Shown here piece by piece: positions 53,851 through 61,114 of a stretch of 64,000 bases of DNA. Position 1 is the first letter of the stretch. Each line of letters begins with the position of its first letter. A model generated the notes under the pieces. That model saw nothing but the letters and a program-made list of their open reading frames with translations. It searched no databases and was not told the origin of the DNA. The position numbers were made by a program, and so were the translations under genes. Source of the stretch: Thermogemmatispora carboxidivorans (lineage in GTDB: Bacteria; Chloroflexota; Ktedonobacteria; Ktedonobacterales; Ktedonobacteraceae); assembly GCF_000702505.1 (NCBI RefSeq), contig NZ_JNIM01000001.1:992001-1056000 (forward strand). The letters are read 5' to 3'.

Positions 53851-54252
53851 ATGGCGATGTCATTACTATCAGAGTTCAGCTGCTCTGGCTCGCAGATCAG
53901 CATACAAGAGGCTCTGGTCGGTACTCTTAGCACATGCTATCAGGACGAGTATGCTGCCGGAGCCTTACTCCGGGAGGCCCTCAACAGACTGGAACAAATT
54001 GAACATAGCGAAGCGCTGGCGCAAGCCGAGGAAGTGGTGCGGGAGGCGTGGGACAGCATCGAAACTGCGCTGGCCCATCTTGACCTGCTTCCTGCGGCGC
54101 AAGCATGGCAGCTTGTGCTGGCACCATTCTTCGTTGCTGGAGATCAACGGTCTGAAAGAAAGGAGAGCGCTTATGGCCACATCACTGCAGCCATTGCCAC
54201 TGAGAGCAGACGACCGCTCGTCACAGATAAACCCGGTGGACGGACAGATTAA
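53851..54252 (+). CDS. Hypothetical helical protein
   Basis: This small protein (133 residues from the ATG at 53851) is acidic and helical, with an Ala/Leu/Glu-rich middle (LREALNRLEQIEHSEALAQA). It has no recognisable family. No good ribosome binding site is seen, and an upstream TTG start at 53770 would add 27 residues. Its last 27 codons overlap the peptide-like frame starting at 54173, so one of the two may not be real. Its position at the head of the methyltransferase operon is the main reason to keep it. Confidence 0.45.
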   Translation: MAMSLLSEFSCSGSQISIQEALVGTLSTCYQDEYAAGALLREALNRLEQIEHSEALAQAEEVVREAWDSIETALAHLDLLPAAQAWQLVLAPFFVAGDQRSERKESAYGHITAAIATESRRPLVTDKPGGRTD

Positions 54253-54346
54253 GCAGCACAATAACCATACTGCTTCCCGGCGGCCTGCAACACACACGCC
54301 TAGCCCCCCGCCTGTCCTCTGCGGTAGGGAGGTGAAGCAGCCATGA
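54173..54346 (+). CDS. Possible 57-residue peptide coupled to a methyltransferase
   Basis: A short frame begins at ATG 54173, eight bases after AAGGAG, and ends with TGA overlapping the next gene's ATG (ATGA, 54343-54346). The peptide begins MATSLQPLPLRADDRSSQIN and is rich in Pro, Ser, Thr, Gln and Asn, with a single Cys. Size, good ribosome binding site and coupling to a methyltransferase fit a RiPP-like precursor or a coupling leader peptide. The 80-base overlap with the preceding frame argues against it. This is a candidate only. Confidence 0.35.
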   Translation: MATSLQPLPLRADDRSSQINPVDGQIKQHNNHTASRRPATHTPSPPPVLCGREVKQP

Positions 54347-55185
54347 TAAACTGGCTTGGCCGCTTATTTGGCGGCTCGTCCCGCGTATCCGGCATTACTG
54401 TTCCAGGCGTTGAGGAAACCTATGTCCTCCCACGTACGCGGGATGAGCAGAATCGCCTGGAGCTGCAACATTTTGCCCTGCGCCAATTGCTCGGCACCCA
54501 CTTTCTGGCTCCTGTTCAAAACCCTCGCCAGATCCTCGACGTCGGTACAGGTACCGGCATCTGGGTCCGCGAGGTCGCTCGTCGCTGGCCTACAGCCCGC
54601 ATCATCGCCCTCGACAGAGATCTCTCGCTCCTGCGGCCTCTCCCGGTAACGTGCCAGGCCATCAAGGCTGATTTGCTCAATGGCCTGCCGTTCCCAGAGC
54701 ATTCTTTTGATTATATCCATCAGCGACTGCTGGTGGCAGCTATTCCCGTCACTGCCTGGCCGGGTGTGCTCGCTGATCTGTTGCGCGTCACCCGTTCCGG
54801 CGGGTGGCTTGAATTTGTCGAAGCGACCGGCGAGGTAGTCAAGGAGGGACCGTTGCATGCACAGGTTCGCGCCTGGTTTGAGGCGCTGGCCGGGAGAAAG
54901 GGCCTGCGAATGGAAGCGCCCCTGCTCTTGCCAGACTGGCTGCGAGCGCTGGACCTCGATCCTGTCGTGCGTCACTTCATAGCCCCCCTGGCTGGCAAGC
55001 ATCACGGCGCTCCGCTCTTTCGCAAAGATCTACTTGCCTCCCTACAGAGCGTGGCCCCTGTTCTGGCCAGCGTTAACCAGGTTCCCTTGGAGAAAGTCCA
55101 GGAAACATTGGCGGCGCTGACCGCCGAATGGGAACACTACGGCACTGGCTGTGGCGGGGTGGCTGTTTGGGCGCGGAAACCATAA
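54343..55185 (+). CDS. Class I SAM-dependent methyltransferase (first)
   Basis: The 280-residue enzyme has motif I as ILDVGTGTGIWVREVARRWP, an acidic residue after beta-2 (IIALDRD), the motif II/III area PFPEHSFDYIHQRLL and post-motif LLRVTRSGGWLEFVE. It is a typical class I fold of the UbiE/TAM group, transferring a methyl group from S-adenosylmethionine to a small molecule. The start overlaps the stop of the putative peptide (ATGA). A second methyltransferase is encoded 1.2 kb downstream, with a different C-terminal half. The substrate is unknown. Confidence 0.88.
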   Translation: MINWLGRLFGGSSRVSGITVPGVEETYVLPRTRDEQNRLELQHFALRQLLGTHFLAPVQNPRQILDVGTGTGIWVREVARRWPTARIIALDRDLSLLRPLPVTCQAIKADLLNGLPFPEHSFDYIHQRLLVAAIPVTAWPGVLADLLRVTRSGGWLEFVEATGEVVKEGPLHAQVRAWFEALAGRKGLRMEAPLLLPDWLRALDLDPVVRHFIAPLAGKHHGAPLFRKDLLASLQSVAPVLASVNQVPLEKVQETLAALTAEWEHYGTGCGGVAVWARKP

Positions 55186-55205
55186 GAGAGGAGAGGTCCA
55201 GAATC

Positions 55206-55535
55206 ATGGAAACGACAGACGTCCCCTGGCGGCTAGACTGGCTCAAGGAAACGGACTGGCTCGTGCTGCTACTCAAATCACAGGGCTGGAAGGCCAGCAG
55301 GATTGCCCAGGCCCTGGGAAGAAGCCGAAGCCGCGTCTACCAGAGATTAAGCCGCGCCCGGTTGGCGCTCAGGGCTATGGGATGCTCCTCTCAGGAACTG
55401 CTAGCGCGTGTCCCCTGGGATCGGTGTCCAGCATCTGCGCGAGAGCAACTGGCCCGCTTGCTGGAACGGCAGCAAACCGGGGGAGGAAGAGCTGCACTGG
55501 AAAGAGGGGAACGTTATGCCGATACGAAAGCATGA
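55206..55535 (+). CDS. Sigma-70 region 4-like HTH protein
   Basis: The 109-residue protein has a single helix-turn-helix of sigma-factor region 4 type (residues about 25-57, GWKASRIAQALGRSRSRVYQ followed by RLSRARLAL), preceded by a Trp-rich segment (DVPWRLDWLKETDWLVLLL). It lacks sigma region 2, so it is not a full sigma factor and may bind DNA as a small regulator or partner. GGAGAGG lies before the ATG at 55206. The last 20 bases overlap the next gene, as elsewhere in this operon. Confidence 0.75.
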   Translation: METTDVPWRLDWLKETDWLVLLLKSQGWKASRIAQALGRSRSRVYQRLSRARLALRAMGCSSQELLARVPWDRCPASAREQLARLLERQQTGGGRAALERGERYADTKA

Positions 55536-56037
55536 TGCCCACTGGGCAGTAGCTGTTGACCTGATGCTGGTGGATGAGGGCCGAAGCCGTATTGCGCTCA
55601 TCCGGCGCGAAAATGAGAATGTGCTCGCGCTTGTGGGAGAGAAACTTCAATGGAATGAAACTGGGGCAATGGGGTTCCGCCGCGCCTTTTACGAGGAGCT
55701 GGGAATCATCGACATGATGGATGCAGGTATTAAAAGTTGGAGGCTGGCGGGCCTCTTTGGATTGCATGTCCCGGATCGCGATCCGCGTTTCCTGCAAGGG
55801 GACGATGGAACAGAGAAAGCCCAAATACTTTCGCTTGTTTATTTGATCGAGGCCGACCTGGATAGGCTCCAGAAAGCAGCCCGTCCAGGCAGCAGTGTGG
55901 TAGCCCTGGAAATGGTCGGGCTGGATCACCTTCCGCCGCTTTTTCTGGACCACTCGTCCATCATCAGGCAGGTGTTGCAGGCGGAGCAGGAAGGCCGGTT
56001 GCCTTTGCTGCCTGATGGCGAAGAGTATATCATATGA
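55516..56037 (+). CDS. Nudix-like protein with degenerate Nudix box
   Basis: The 173-residue protein is Nudix-like overall (WAVAVDLMLVDEG, IALIRRENENVLAL, then GEKLQWNETGAMGFRRAFYEELGI). In the Nudix box the usual REUxEE is RAFYEE, so the first catalytic Glu is replaced by Ala and the spacing is one residue longer than normal. It may be a non-hydrolytic binding protein or use a variant site. AGAGGGGAAC precedes the ATG at 55516. It overlaps both neighbours (20 bases with the HTH gene, 4 bases with the next gene). Confidence 0.7.
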   Translation: MPIRKHDAHWAVAVDLMLVDEGRSRIALIRRENENVLALVGEKLQWNETGAMGFRRAFYEELGIIDMMDAGIKSWRLAGLFGLHVPDRDPRFLQGDDGTEKAQILSLVYLIEADLDRLQKAARPGSSVVALEMVGLDHLPPLFLDHSSIIRQVLQAEQEGRLPLLPDGEEYII

Positions 56038-56441
56038 TGATTGAATCTATGTTGCCGCATGAACTACTGGGAGCGTTAGAGATCCTGGCTGCGCAGCCAC
56101 GCCAGGATACACCGGCGTTCTTCTGGCTCCGTATCGATGGCACAACACTGGCAACGTTGCAACGCGAGCTGCAGGCTTGTTGCCAGCGCTACCGACTCCC
56201 CTGGCTCTGGCTGTCAGGCGGCGCTCCGGGATCGGGGACGATTCTGTCTCCTCTTGGGGCTGGAGCCGTATGGCGATTGATCTTTGGCACGGGGCCGTTT
56301 TTCATCGTTCTGCAGGTGGAGGTCAGTGAAGAACTGCACAAGGCTGTTTCCCTATTGCAGCAGCCTGGGCGGATTTTACTCATCCTAAACACTACATCAG
56401 GAAACAGGAAAGGAGAATACGATGTCAGATCCGGGAGATGA
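56034..56441 (+). CDS. Hypothetical protein in the methyltransferase operon
   Basis: The 135-residue protein is not recognised. It begins with a helical segment (MLPHELLGALEILAAQP), has a Trp- and Cys-containing middle (ACCQRYRLPWLWLSGG), and ends in a hydrophobic stretch. ATG at 56034 overlaps the preceding stop by ATGA, and its own end overlaps the next methyltransferase by 20 bases. Such tight packing supports a functional module even though the role is unknown. Confidence 0.65.
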   Translation: MMIESMLPHELLGALEILAAQPRQDTPAFFWLRIDGTTLATLQRELQACCQRYRLPWLWLSGGAPGSGTILSPLGAGAVWRLIFGTGPFFIVLQVEVSEELHKAVSLLQQPGRILLILNTTSGNRKGEYDVRSGR

Positions 56442-57303
56442 GCGCACTAACACCTATGTGGTAAACGCCGAGGATGTAGCAGAACTGGCCCGCCTGATGC
56501 AACAGGACCGCCTGCTCACCGATAATATGGGGGGGGTGCTCCCCGAAAAGGAGGTGGAGCTGCCAGAGCGGAGCCGGGTGCTTGATCTGGCCTGCGGCCC
56601 TGGCGGCTGGGTGCTGGAGATGGCTTTTGCCTACCCCAAATCTGAGATTATTGGTGTTGATATTAGCCCGCAGGTTATTGACCATGCCCGCACCCAGGCG
56701 TGGTCGCGCGGCCTAGAGAACGCCCATTTCCGGGTAATGAACGTCATGCGGCCCCTTGACTTTCCTGATGCCTCCTTCGACCTGATCAATGGGCGGCTGA
56801 TGTGCGCTTTCATGTTACCCAGTGCCTGGCCGAAACTGCTGGCCGAATGCCGGCGTCTTCTCAAACCTGGCGGTGTCATCCGGCTGACAGAGACAGAACC
56901 ACCGCTTAGTACCAGCCCGGCATTTGAACGGCTGATGGAGCTTGGTTCTCAGGCGCTCAAACGCGCTGGCCAAAGTTTCTCGCCCGATGGCCGCCACATT
57001 GGCATCACCCCAGTGCTGCCGCGTCTGGTGCGCCAGGCCGGCTTTATGGATGTGCACCTTCGCGCGAGCGCCATTGAGTGGTCGATGGGAACAGAAGCAT
57101 ACTACCCCGTCTTCAAAGACTACCTGGTCGGCCTGAACCAGATCCAACCTTTCCTTATAAGGATGGGCGTGGTAGGTAAAGAGGAAGTGGAGCAACTCTG
57201 CCAGTTGGCTGTAGCTGAGATGCAGCAGGAGGAATTCTGTGCCATCTGGACGCTGCTGACCGTCTGGGGCAGGTGTCCGGCATCTGAGCGTCAGGACGCC
57301 TAG
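56422..57303 (+). CDS. Class I SAM-dependent methyltransferase (second)
   Basis: The 293-residue protein has motif I VLDLACGPGGWVLEMAFAYP, post-I GVDISPQVIDHAR, motif II FPDASFDLINGRLM and motif III-like LLKPGGVIRLTETEP, so it is a standard class I methyltransferase. AAGGAG is six bases before the ATG at 56422. It has only weak similarity to the first methyltransferase of this operon, so the pair may act in succession. The stop codon lies within a 13-base inverted repeat (57286-57325), which probably ends the operon. Confidence 0.9.
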   Translation: MSDPGDERTNTYVVNAEDVAELARLMQQDRLLTDNMGGVLPEKEVELPERSRVLDLACGPGGWVLEMAFAYPKSEIIGVDISPQVIDHARTQAWSRGLENAHFRVMNVMRPLDFPDASFDLINGRLMCAFMLPSAWPKLLAECRRLLKPGGVIRLTETEPPLSTSPAFERLMELGSQALKRAGQSFSPDGRHIGITPVLPRLVRQAGFMDVHLRASAIEWSMGTEAYYPVFKDYLVGLNQIQPFLIRMGVVGKEEVEQLCQLAVAEMQQEEFCAIWTLLTVWGRCPASERQDA

Positions 57304-57325
57304 ATACCTAAACGTCCTGACGCTC
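57286..57325 (+). terminator. Inverted repeat at the operon end
   Basis: GAGCGTCAGGACG (57286-57298) and its perfect complement at 57313-57325 form a 13-base stem around 14 bases that include the stop codon. There is no T-tract. The arms resemble the repeat words of the parA locus. Confidence 0.5.
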
Positions 57326-57418
57326 AAGCTCCTGACTGTTCAGATACTGGAGAGTTGACAAACTGCGAAGGATCGGTAGCATATAAGCGCGAAAAGCGTT
57401 TTTTTGCAGGAGCCAGAG

Positions 57419-57440
57419 GGCAGGCCCGAATGGGCCTGCC
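57419..57440. terminator. GC-rich hairpin upstream of the PAPS-reductase-like gene
   Basis: GGCAGGCCC-GAAT-GGGCCTGCC is a 9-base perfect stem followed by TCAATTATTTTC. A weak promoter-like TTGACA lies at 57355-57360. The same stem occurs at 63382-63403. Confidence 0.6.
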
Positions 57441-57461
57441 TCAATTATTTTCTTGAAGGGT

Positions 57462-58288
57462 ATGGAGACACTCCGGGTCGTTTCAGTGTCTGGGGGCAAA
57501 GATTCGACGGCGGTTTACTGCTGGGCGATCCGGGAGTTCGGTCGGGATGGATTCCAGGCGGTTTTCGCCGACACAGGCCATGAGCACCCGGTGACGCTTA
57601 ACTATCTGAGAAATCTCCCGAAAATGATGGAGGGGGGGGTAAAATCACCTGGGTGAAGGCGAATTTCGCCGACCAGGTAAGACGCAAAGGCAAGGAACCA
57701 TCTGGCAACCCATTCCTTGACCTTATGCTCTGGAAAGGCCGCGCTCCAAGCTCAAAAGCGCAGTTCTGCACTGAGCACTTAAAGATGGCCCCGATCCGCG
57801 CCTGGATAGAGTCCATCAGAGGCGATAGCGAGGTGTATCTTTACACAGGAATCCGTGCGGGGGAGTCGCGGCGCAGGGCCGGGATGCTGGAGAGGGAGTT
57901 TTCCGAGTACTACGACGCCTGGGTGTATCGGCCTATCCTTCGGTGGTCAGAGCAGGACGTGTTTGATTTCCTAAAAAGCGTTAGCATCCCGCCAAATCCG
58001 CTCTATGAGGCAGGATTTACACGGGTTGGGTGCTTTCCCTGCATCCACGCGCGTAAGAGCGAGCTGGCCAGGCTGTCGGACTCCGCCTGGGAGAAGCTTA
58101 AGGCGTGGGAAAGCAGGGTAGGGAGCACATGGTTTCCGCCAGGTTTGGTGCCCGGCCAGCACATTACGACCATCAGCGCTGCACGCGCTTGGTGTAAAAC
58201 GAAAAGAGGGGGGAGGGAATTAGATCCTGCCGCTCCCGATGCGAAGGACGTTCCTTCCTGCCTGTCCACCTGGGGGGTCTGCGAATAG
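57462..58288 (+). pseudogene. PAPS-reductase/PP-loop family protein, frameshifted in a G-tract
   Basis: The two parts of this gene belong together. The first frame (57462-57656) has the PP-loop motif VSVSGGKDSTAVYCW and ends after a run of Gs. The second frame (57653-58288) continues with ITWVKANFADQVRRKGKEPS, TEHLKMAPIR, GIRAGESRRRAGM and the zinc-ligand-like GFTRVGCFPCIHA. The break is at the eight-G tract 57632-57639; nine or six Gs would restore one frame of about 276 codons. Either a sequencing artefact, a real mutation or slippage switching explains it. Such proteins occur on phages and mobile elements and are related to sulfur transfer or DNA modification enzymes. No dnd gene is adjacent. 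Confidence 0.75.
58132..58162 (+). repeat. 31-base sequence repeated inverted at 61115-61145
   Basis: These 31 bases inside the PAPS-reductase-like gene (encoding FPPGLVPGQH) are perfectly repeated in the opposite direction at 61115-61145, in a gene-free region. The flanks differ. Confidence 0.8.
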
Positions 58289-58348
58289 CAGTTCCCAAGG
58301 CGCTGCTATTCGCCAGGCCCCCAATGTTCGGATACCCAGAACCATGAT

Positions 58349-58666
58349 CTAGGATTTGCGCCTTGTCCTGTAATCCGCCAGCGCCTCCGCAATAATCTCG
58401 CTGATCTCCCTGTCGGAAGCTGCTGCTGTTACGCGCAGCCATGTTCTCAGTTCAGGAGGAAGGTAGCAGGTCTGCCTCTGCCAATCCGGGTGCTTGGAGG
58501 TCTGGGCGTTTGAACGTCTAGGCTCCTGGTCCTCTGGACGTTCAGGCGTCTGGGCGTCCAAGCCGCCAGACGCCTGAACGTCCAGATGCTCAGGTTGTTT
58601 ACCGCCCAGCTTTCCGAGCTGGGCAGCGCGTTCTAGAGGGTTGCCTATACGGGACCTGTCGGGCAT
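58349..58666 (-). CDS. Ribbon-helix-helix partner of ParA
   Basis: This 105-residue protein has a disordered N-terminal part (about residues 25-65) made of Asp/Gln/Pro/Arg words (such as HLDVQASGGLDAQTPERP and SNAQTSKHPD). A C-terminal RHH-type segment (about residues 65-100, RQTCYLPPELRTWLRVTA, then REISEIIAEALADYR) follows. Small RHH proteins partner with ParA ATPases in type Ib partition. Its start codon follows the parA stop directly, so they are cotranscribed. The N-terminal words are encoded by large palindromes that may be centromere sites (58533-58586), so the coding sequence and a DNA site overlap. Confidence 0.72.
   Translation of the reverse strand: MPDRSRIGNPLERAAQLGKLGGKQPEHLDVQASGGLDAQTPERPEDQEPRRSNAQTSKHPDWQRQTCYLPPELRTWLRVTAAASDREISEIIAEALADYRTRRKS
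58533..58586. repeat. 21-base inverted repeat inside the RHH gene, possible centromere site
   Basis: Positions 58533-58553 are perfectly complementary to 58566-58586, with a 12-base spacer. The arms contain CTGGACGTTCAGGCG words like those upstream of parA. It lies in the disordered N-terminal codons of the partner gene. Confidence 0.75.
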
Positions 58667-59425
58667 TTACGCTGTTACCTCCTCCGGCACCAGCAAGCTC
58701 GCCAGTGCCATGAAATCAGCGGCGGCGTTACTCCTGGGGTCATATTCAAAAACCGTCTGTCCGAGGCTCTGTGCTTTTGAGACAGTGCCATCGGTGCGGA
58801 CAGGATGTAAAATCCGCTCTCCGAAATGCTCTTTAAGGGAATCATGATATTCCTTGGTCATGGCATAACGTTTGTCCAGGCGGAAGGGAACAATGCCGAT
58901 CAGGTCAACTTCATGGTCAAGGCCTGTCAGCGTGTCGCCCAGCTTATTGATCATGTCAATCAAGCCCTCGACCGCATAAGGCTCCAGCAGGCAGGGAACA
59001 ATCATTGCATCGCTGGCAAGAAGGGCTGCCTCCGTGATGCTGCTCAGGCTGGGGCTGTGGTCAAACAGAATGAAGTCATAATCCTGGTGGCGAGCGACTG
59101 CATTCTTGAGGGTTCCGTAGGCACGCATACCTGTCATAAGGATATGCTTTGCGGCTTCCTGCAGATCGCCGCTGGCCGGGAGCACGTCAAGATTTTCACG
59201 CGCGGGACGGATAGCGTCATTGAAGGATGCCTTCCCCTGTAATACCTCGGTCAGGGTAGGAGCGGCGCGAGCGCCCTCCGGCAAGAGGGAAGAAGAATTG
59301 CCCTGCCGATCACAATCCACGAGTAGAACCTTTGCCCCGCGCATGGTGAGCGCAAAGGAAAGATTGGTGGCGAGGGATGTCTTGCCGACACCACCCTTGA
59401 AGTTCAGGATGGAAATTGTCTTCAT
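58667..59425 (-). CDS. parA: ParA-type partition ATPase
   Basis: The 252-residue protein is a Walker-type ParA ATPase. It starts MKTISILNFKGGVGKTSLA with the deviant Walker A (KGGVGKT), has VLLVDCDRQGNSS (Walker A' with D), YDFILFDHSPSLSS (Walker B) and VDLIGIVPFRLDKR. ParA proteins segregate plasmids, chromosomes or integrated elements with a centromere-binding partner. AAAGGA is seven bases before the ATG at 59423-59425. A longer frame to 59488 would translate the upstream palindromes and is rejected. The RHH-type gene follows immediately. The length is that of small Ib-like or chromosome-type ParA proteins. Confidence 0.92.
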   Translation of the reverse strand: MKTISILNFKGGVGKTSLATNLSFALTMRGAKVLLVDCDRQGNSSSLLPEGARAAPTLTEVLQGKASFNDAIRPARENLDVLPASGDLQEAAKHILMTGMRAYGTLKNAVARHQDYDFILFDHSPSLSSITEAALLASDAMIVPCLLEPYAVEGLIDMINKLGDTLTGLDHEVDLIGIVPFRLDKRYAMTKEYHDSLKEHFGERILHPVRTDGTVSKAQSLGQTVFEYDPRSNAAADFMALASLLVPEEVTA

Positions 59426-59435
59426 TCTGGTCCTT

Positions 59436-59503
59436 TCTGGACGTCCAGATGGTTGGACGTCTGGGAACTTGAGCGTCTGGACGCCCAACCATCTGGACGT
59501 CCA
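59436..59503. repeat. Palindrome array upstream of parA
   Basis: TCTGGACGTCCAGA at 59436-59449 is a perfect 14-base palindrome, TGGACGTCCA recurs at 59494-59503, and 59438-59456 is a perfect 19-base inverted repeat of 59485-59503. The array lies between the parA promoter and start codon, as expected for a partition operator/centromere site. Confidence 0.8.
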
Positions 59504-59532
59504 TATAAGACTCAGTGTACTTCAACTGTCAA
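59503..59532 (-). promoter_or_regulatory. parA promoter
   Basis: On the minus strand a consensus TTGACA (59527-59532) and TTATAT (59503-59508) have 18 bases between them. The -10 box touches the palindrome at 59494-59503, so binding there would repress transcription. Confidence 0.65.
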
Positions 59533-59833
59533 TGTTTATGTGACCAGCTCGGTAAACGGCTTCCGCCGGGCGAGGCGCTGAGATGCGAAGCGCCTGCGCG
59601 ACCAGAGCGGTTACCATTTTTTTCTTTCCCGCTGCCTTCCGGCTGGCTTGGCAAATGCTCAGGTGCCTAGGTTTCTGGCTACTGAGTATCCAGGAAAGGA
59701 GGGGTCCCGGATCGCTGCTACGGAAGCGCCTCCCGCAGCTTGATTTCCAGTACCGGATATACAATGCAAGCTCTTTCTCCCCGAATGGACAGCGGTAACA
59801 GGTAACCACCCGATACCGGAAAGTGCTATATGG

Positions 59834-60181
59834 TTAGCGGCTGTGACCACCGGAGTTTTTCAGACGGCTGGCGCGGGGAGGTATGGGGCGAGGTGGAGAT
59901 GACTCCATCAGATCCCTGCCTATCACAGGGCCTTTGCCAGGATTTGGGATGAAGGTAGGCACTACTATCCCGTCTTTATTCACTCGGTCCTCTATCGTGC
60001 CCCACACTTCGTCTGGGCTTGTGCCGGGCGGAGGCGGGCGAGTCACAGTGTATTCCATGCCGCCAGACAGCTCTGACTGTTCATAGCCCGCCTGCTGCGC
60101 CTGATCGCCGCCCGCCTGTCGATCGCGCTTAAAAATTCTTTCGATAAATCCCCTGATGTCTGCCATGCCCATATTCTTCAT
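59834..60181 (-). CDS. Small hypothetical protein of the mobile element
   Basis: The 115-residue protein begins MKNMGMADIRGFIERIFKRD, then has Gln/Gly/Pro-rich sequence with TVTRPPPPGTSPDEVWG, and ends in a basic Pro/Arg tail. No family is recognised. GAAG-like sequence lies upstream of the start, and MADIRG three codons downstream is an alternative start. It diverges from the XRE gene across a short operator-containing region, so the XRE protein may control it. Confidence 0.5.
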   Translation of the reverse strand: MKNMGMADIRGFIERIFKRDRQAGGDQAQQAGYEQSELSGGMEYTVTRPPPPGTSPDEVWGTIEDRVNKDGIVVPTFIPNPGKGPVIGRDLMESSPPRPIPPRASRLKNSGGHSR

Positions 60182-60202
60182 ATTGCATTTATCCAAGTAT
60201 TA

Positions 60203-60233
60203 GTTAATGAATGATTAACATGTCTGTGACATG
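60203..60233. promoter_or_regulatory. Two operator-like palindromes between divergent genes
   Basis: GTTAAT-GAATG-ATTAAC (60203-60219) and CATGTC-TGT-GACATG (60219-60233) are adjacent perfect 6-base inverted repeats. The second overlaps the start codon of the XRE gene. Such a pair suits autoregulation by an HTH_XRE repressor. Confidence 0.55.
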
Positions 60234-60494
60234 ATATATATGAAAAAGTTATTAAAAGATATCAATAAGCATATCGGAAGAAAGCTGAGGGAAAGGCGTC
60301 TGTCGCTCCGCCTGAGCCAGAGGGAGCTGGCAGCAGCGATTGCCGTCACATTCCAGCAAGTCCAAAAATATGAAACAGGCACTAACTCCATGAGTCCTGA
60401 GCGGATTTACAGAAGCGCGATGCTGCTCCAAGTATCACCAGGCTGGTTCTTCGAGGGATTCGAGAAACCAGGGCATCATGATGGTGTGAGGTAA
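60231..60494 (+). CDS. XRE-family helix-turn-helix regulator
   Basis: This 87-residue protein has one HTH_XRE domain (residues about 16-70): IGRKLRERRLSLRLSQRELA, VTFQQVQKYETGTNSMSPER, LLQVSPGWFFEG. The Q-x-x-Q-K-YE helix is typical of phage repressor-like proteins. The ATG at 60231 or the internal ATG at 60240 may be used. The position among operators and the divergent partner gene suggests it is a small repressor of the element. Confidence 0.85.
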   Translation: MIYMKKLLKDINKHIGRKLRERRLSLRLSQRELAAAIAVTFQQVQKYETGTNSMSPERIYRSAMLLQVSPGWFFEGFEKPGHHDGVR

Positions 60495-61114
60495 TCAGGG
60501 CCAACGAAGAAACGGAACCTTCTGAGAATCATGCTCATCTATGTCCTCCCTCAAGCCCGCCATCTTCCATCTGGGACTAAACGAAATTCAAGGCATCGCC
60601 CTAATCAACAACCTTTTCCTTGAGGGGGCTTTTGAACCGCAACATCTGTAGAACAGCGTCCACCTCGTAGGTGGCGACTTCGGCGAAGATAGCGCGACGC
60701 CAAGCAAGATTTTTTAACACATATACGAGGTGATGAGACAAGCTGGAGCTTACGACGACCATAAGGGCTTTAATCCAGCGCTTCCGTTCGGCCAGCTATT
60801 CTCTTCTCTGACGAGCGCCTGGCTGACTCTCAGGACGTAGAAGACCTTCTCATCTATTGGAGCCAGTCATCCTTCGGGAGGAAACCCCACCAGGAGCAGC
60901 ACGAGCTTCCTGAACAGAGAAGCCTGCGGGCCAAACGCCTGCCACGCGTGACCAGGATAACGCTACCGCGTTAGGGGTCATCGATCCTATTTACAGCGGC
61001 CTCCGCTCCTACAATGAAACCTGGATTCTCGGCGCTCCACGCCAGGCTATGCTTGACCGGCTGGGAACCGCAAAGTTCTCCCTTGATAGCGGAGTTGTTC
61101 CAGGCGAAACAAAG

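Larger units (their letters stand above)
59426..59833. other. parA upstream region
   Basis: These 408 bases contain the parA promoter (59503-59532) and iteron-like palindromes (59436-59503). To the right, up to 59833, no gene is seen. A 24-base word near 59592 resembles 61459-61482 (about three differences). Confidence 0.55.

Noticed and set aside
53828..54346. 172-codon frame overlapping the 53851 gene
   Set aside because: Its first 115 residues are Trp/Arg/His-rich and unlike a natural protein. Only its last 57 codons, with their own ribosome binding site, were kept as a candidate peptide.
60661..60730. Small stem-loop (CACCT-CGT-AGGTG) considered as part of a tRNA gene
   Set aside because: No acceptor stem, anticodon arm or T-arm in the right spacing.
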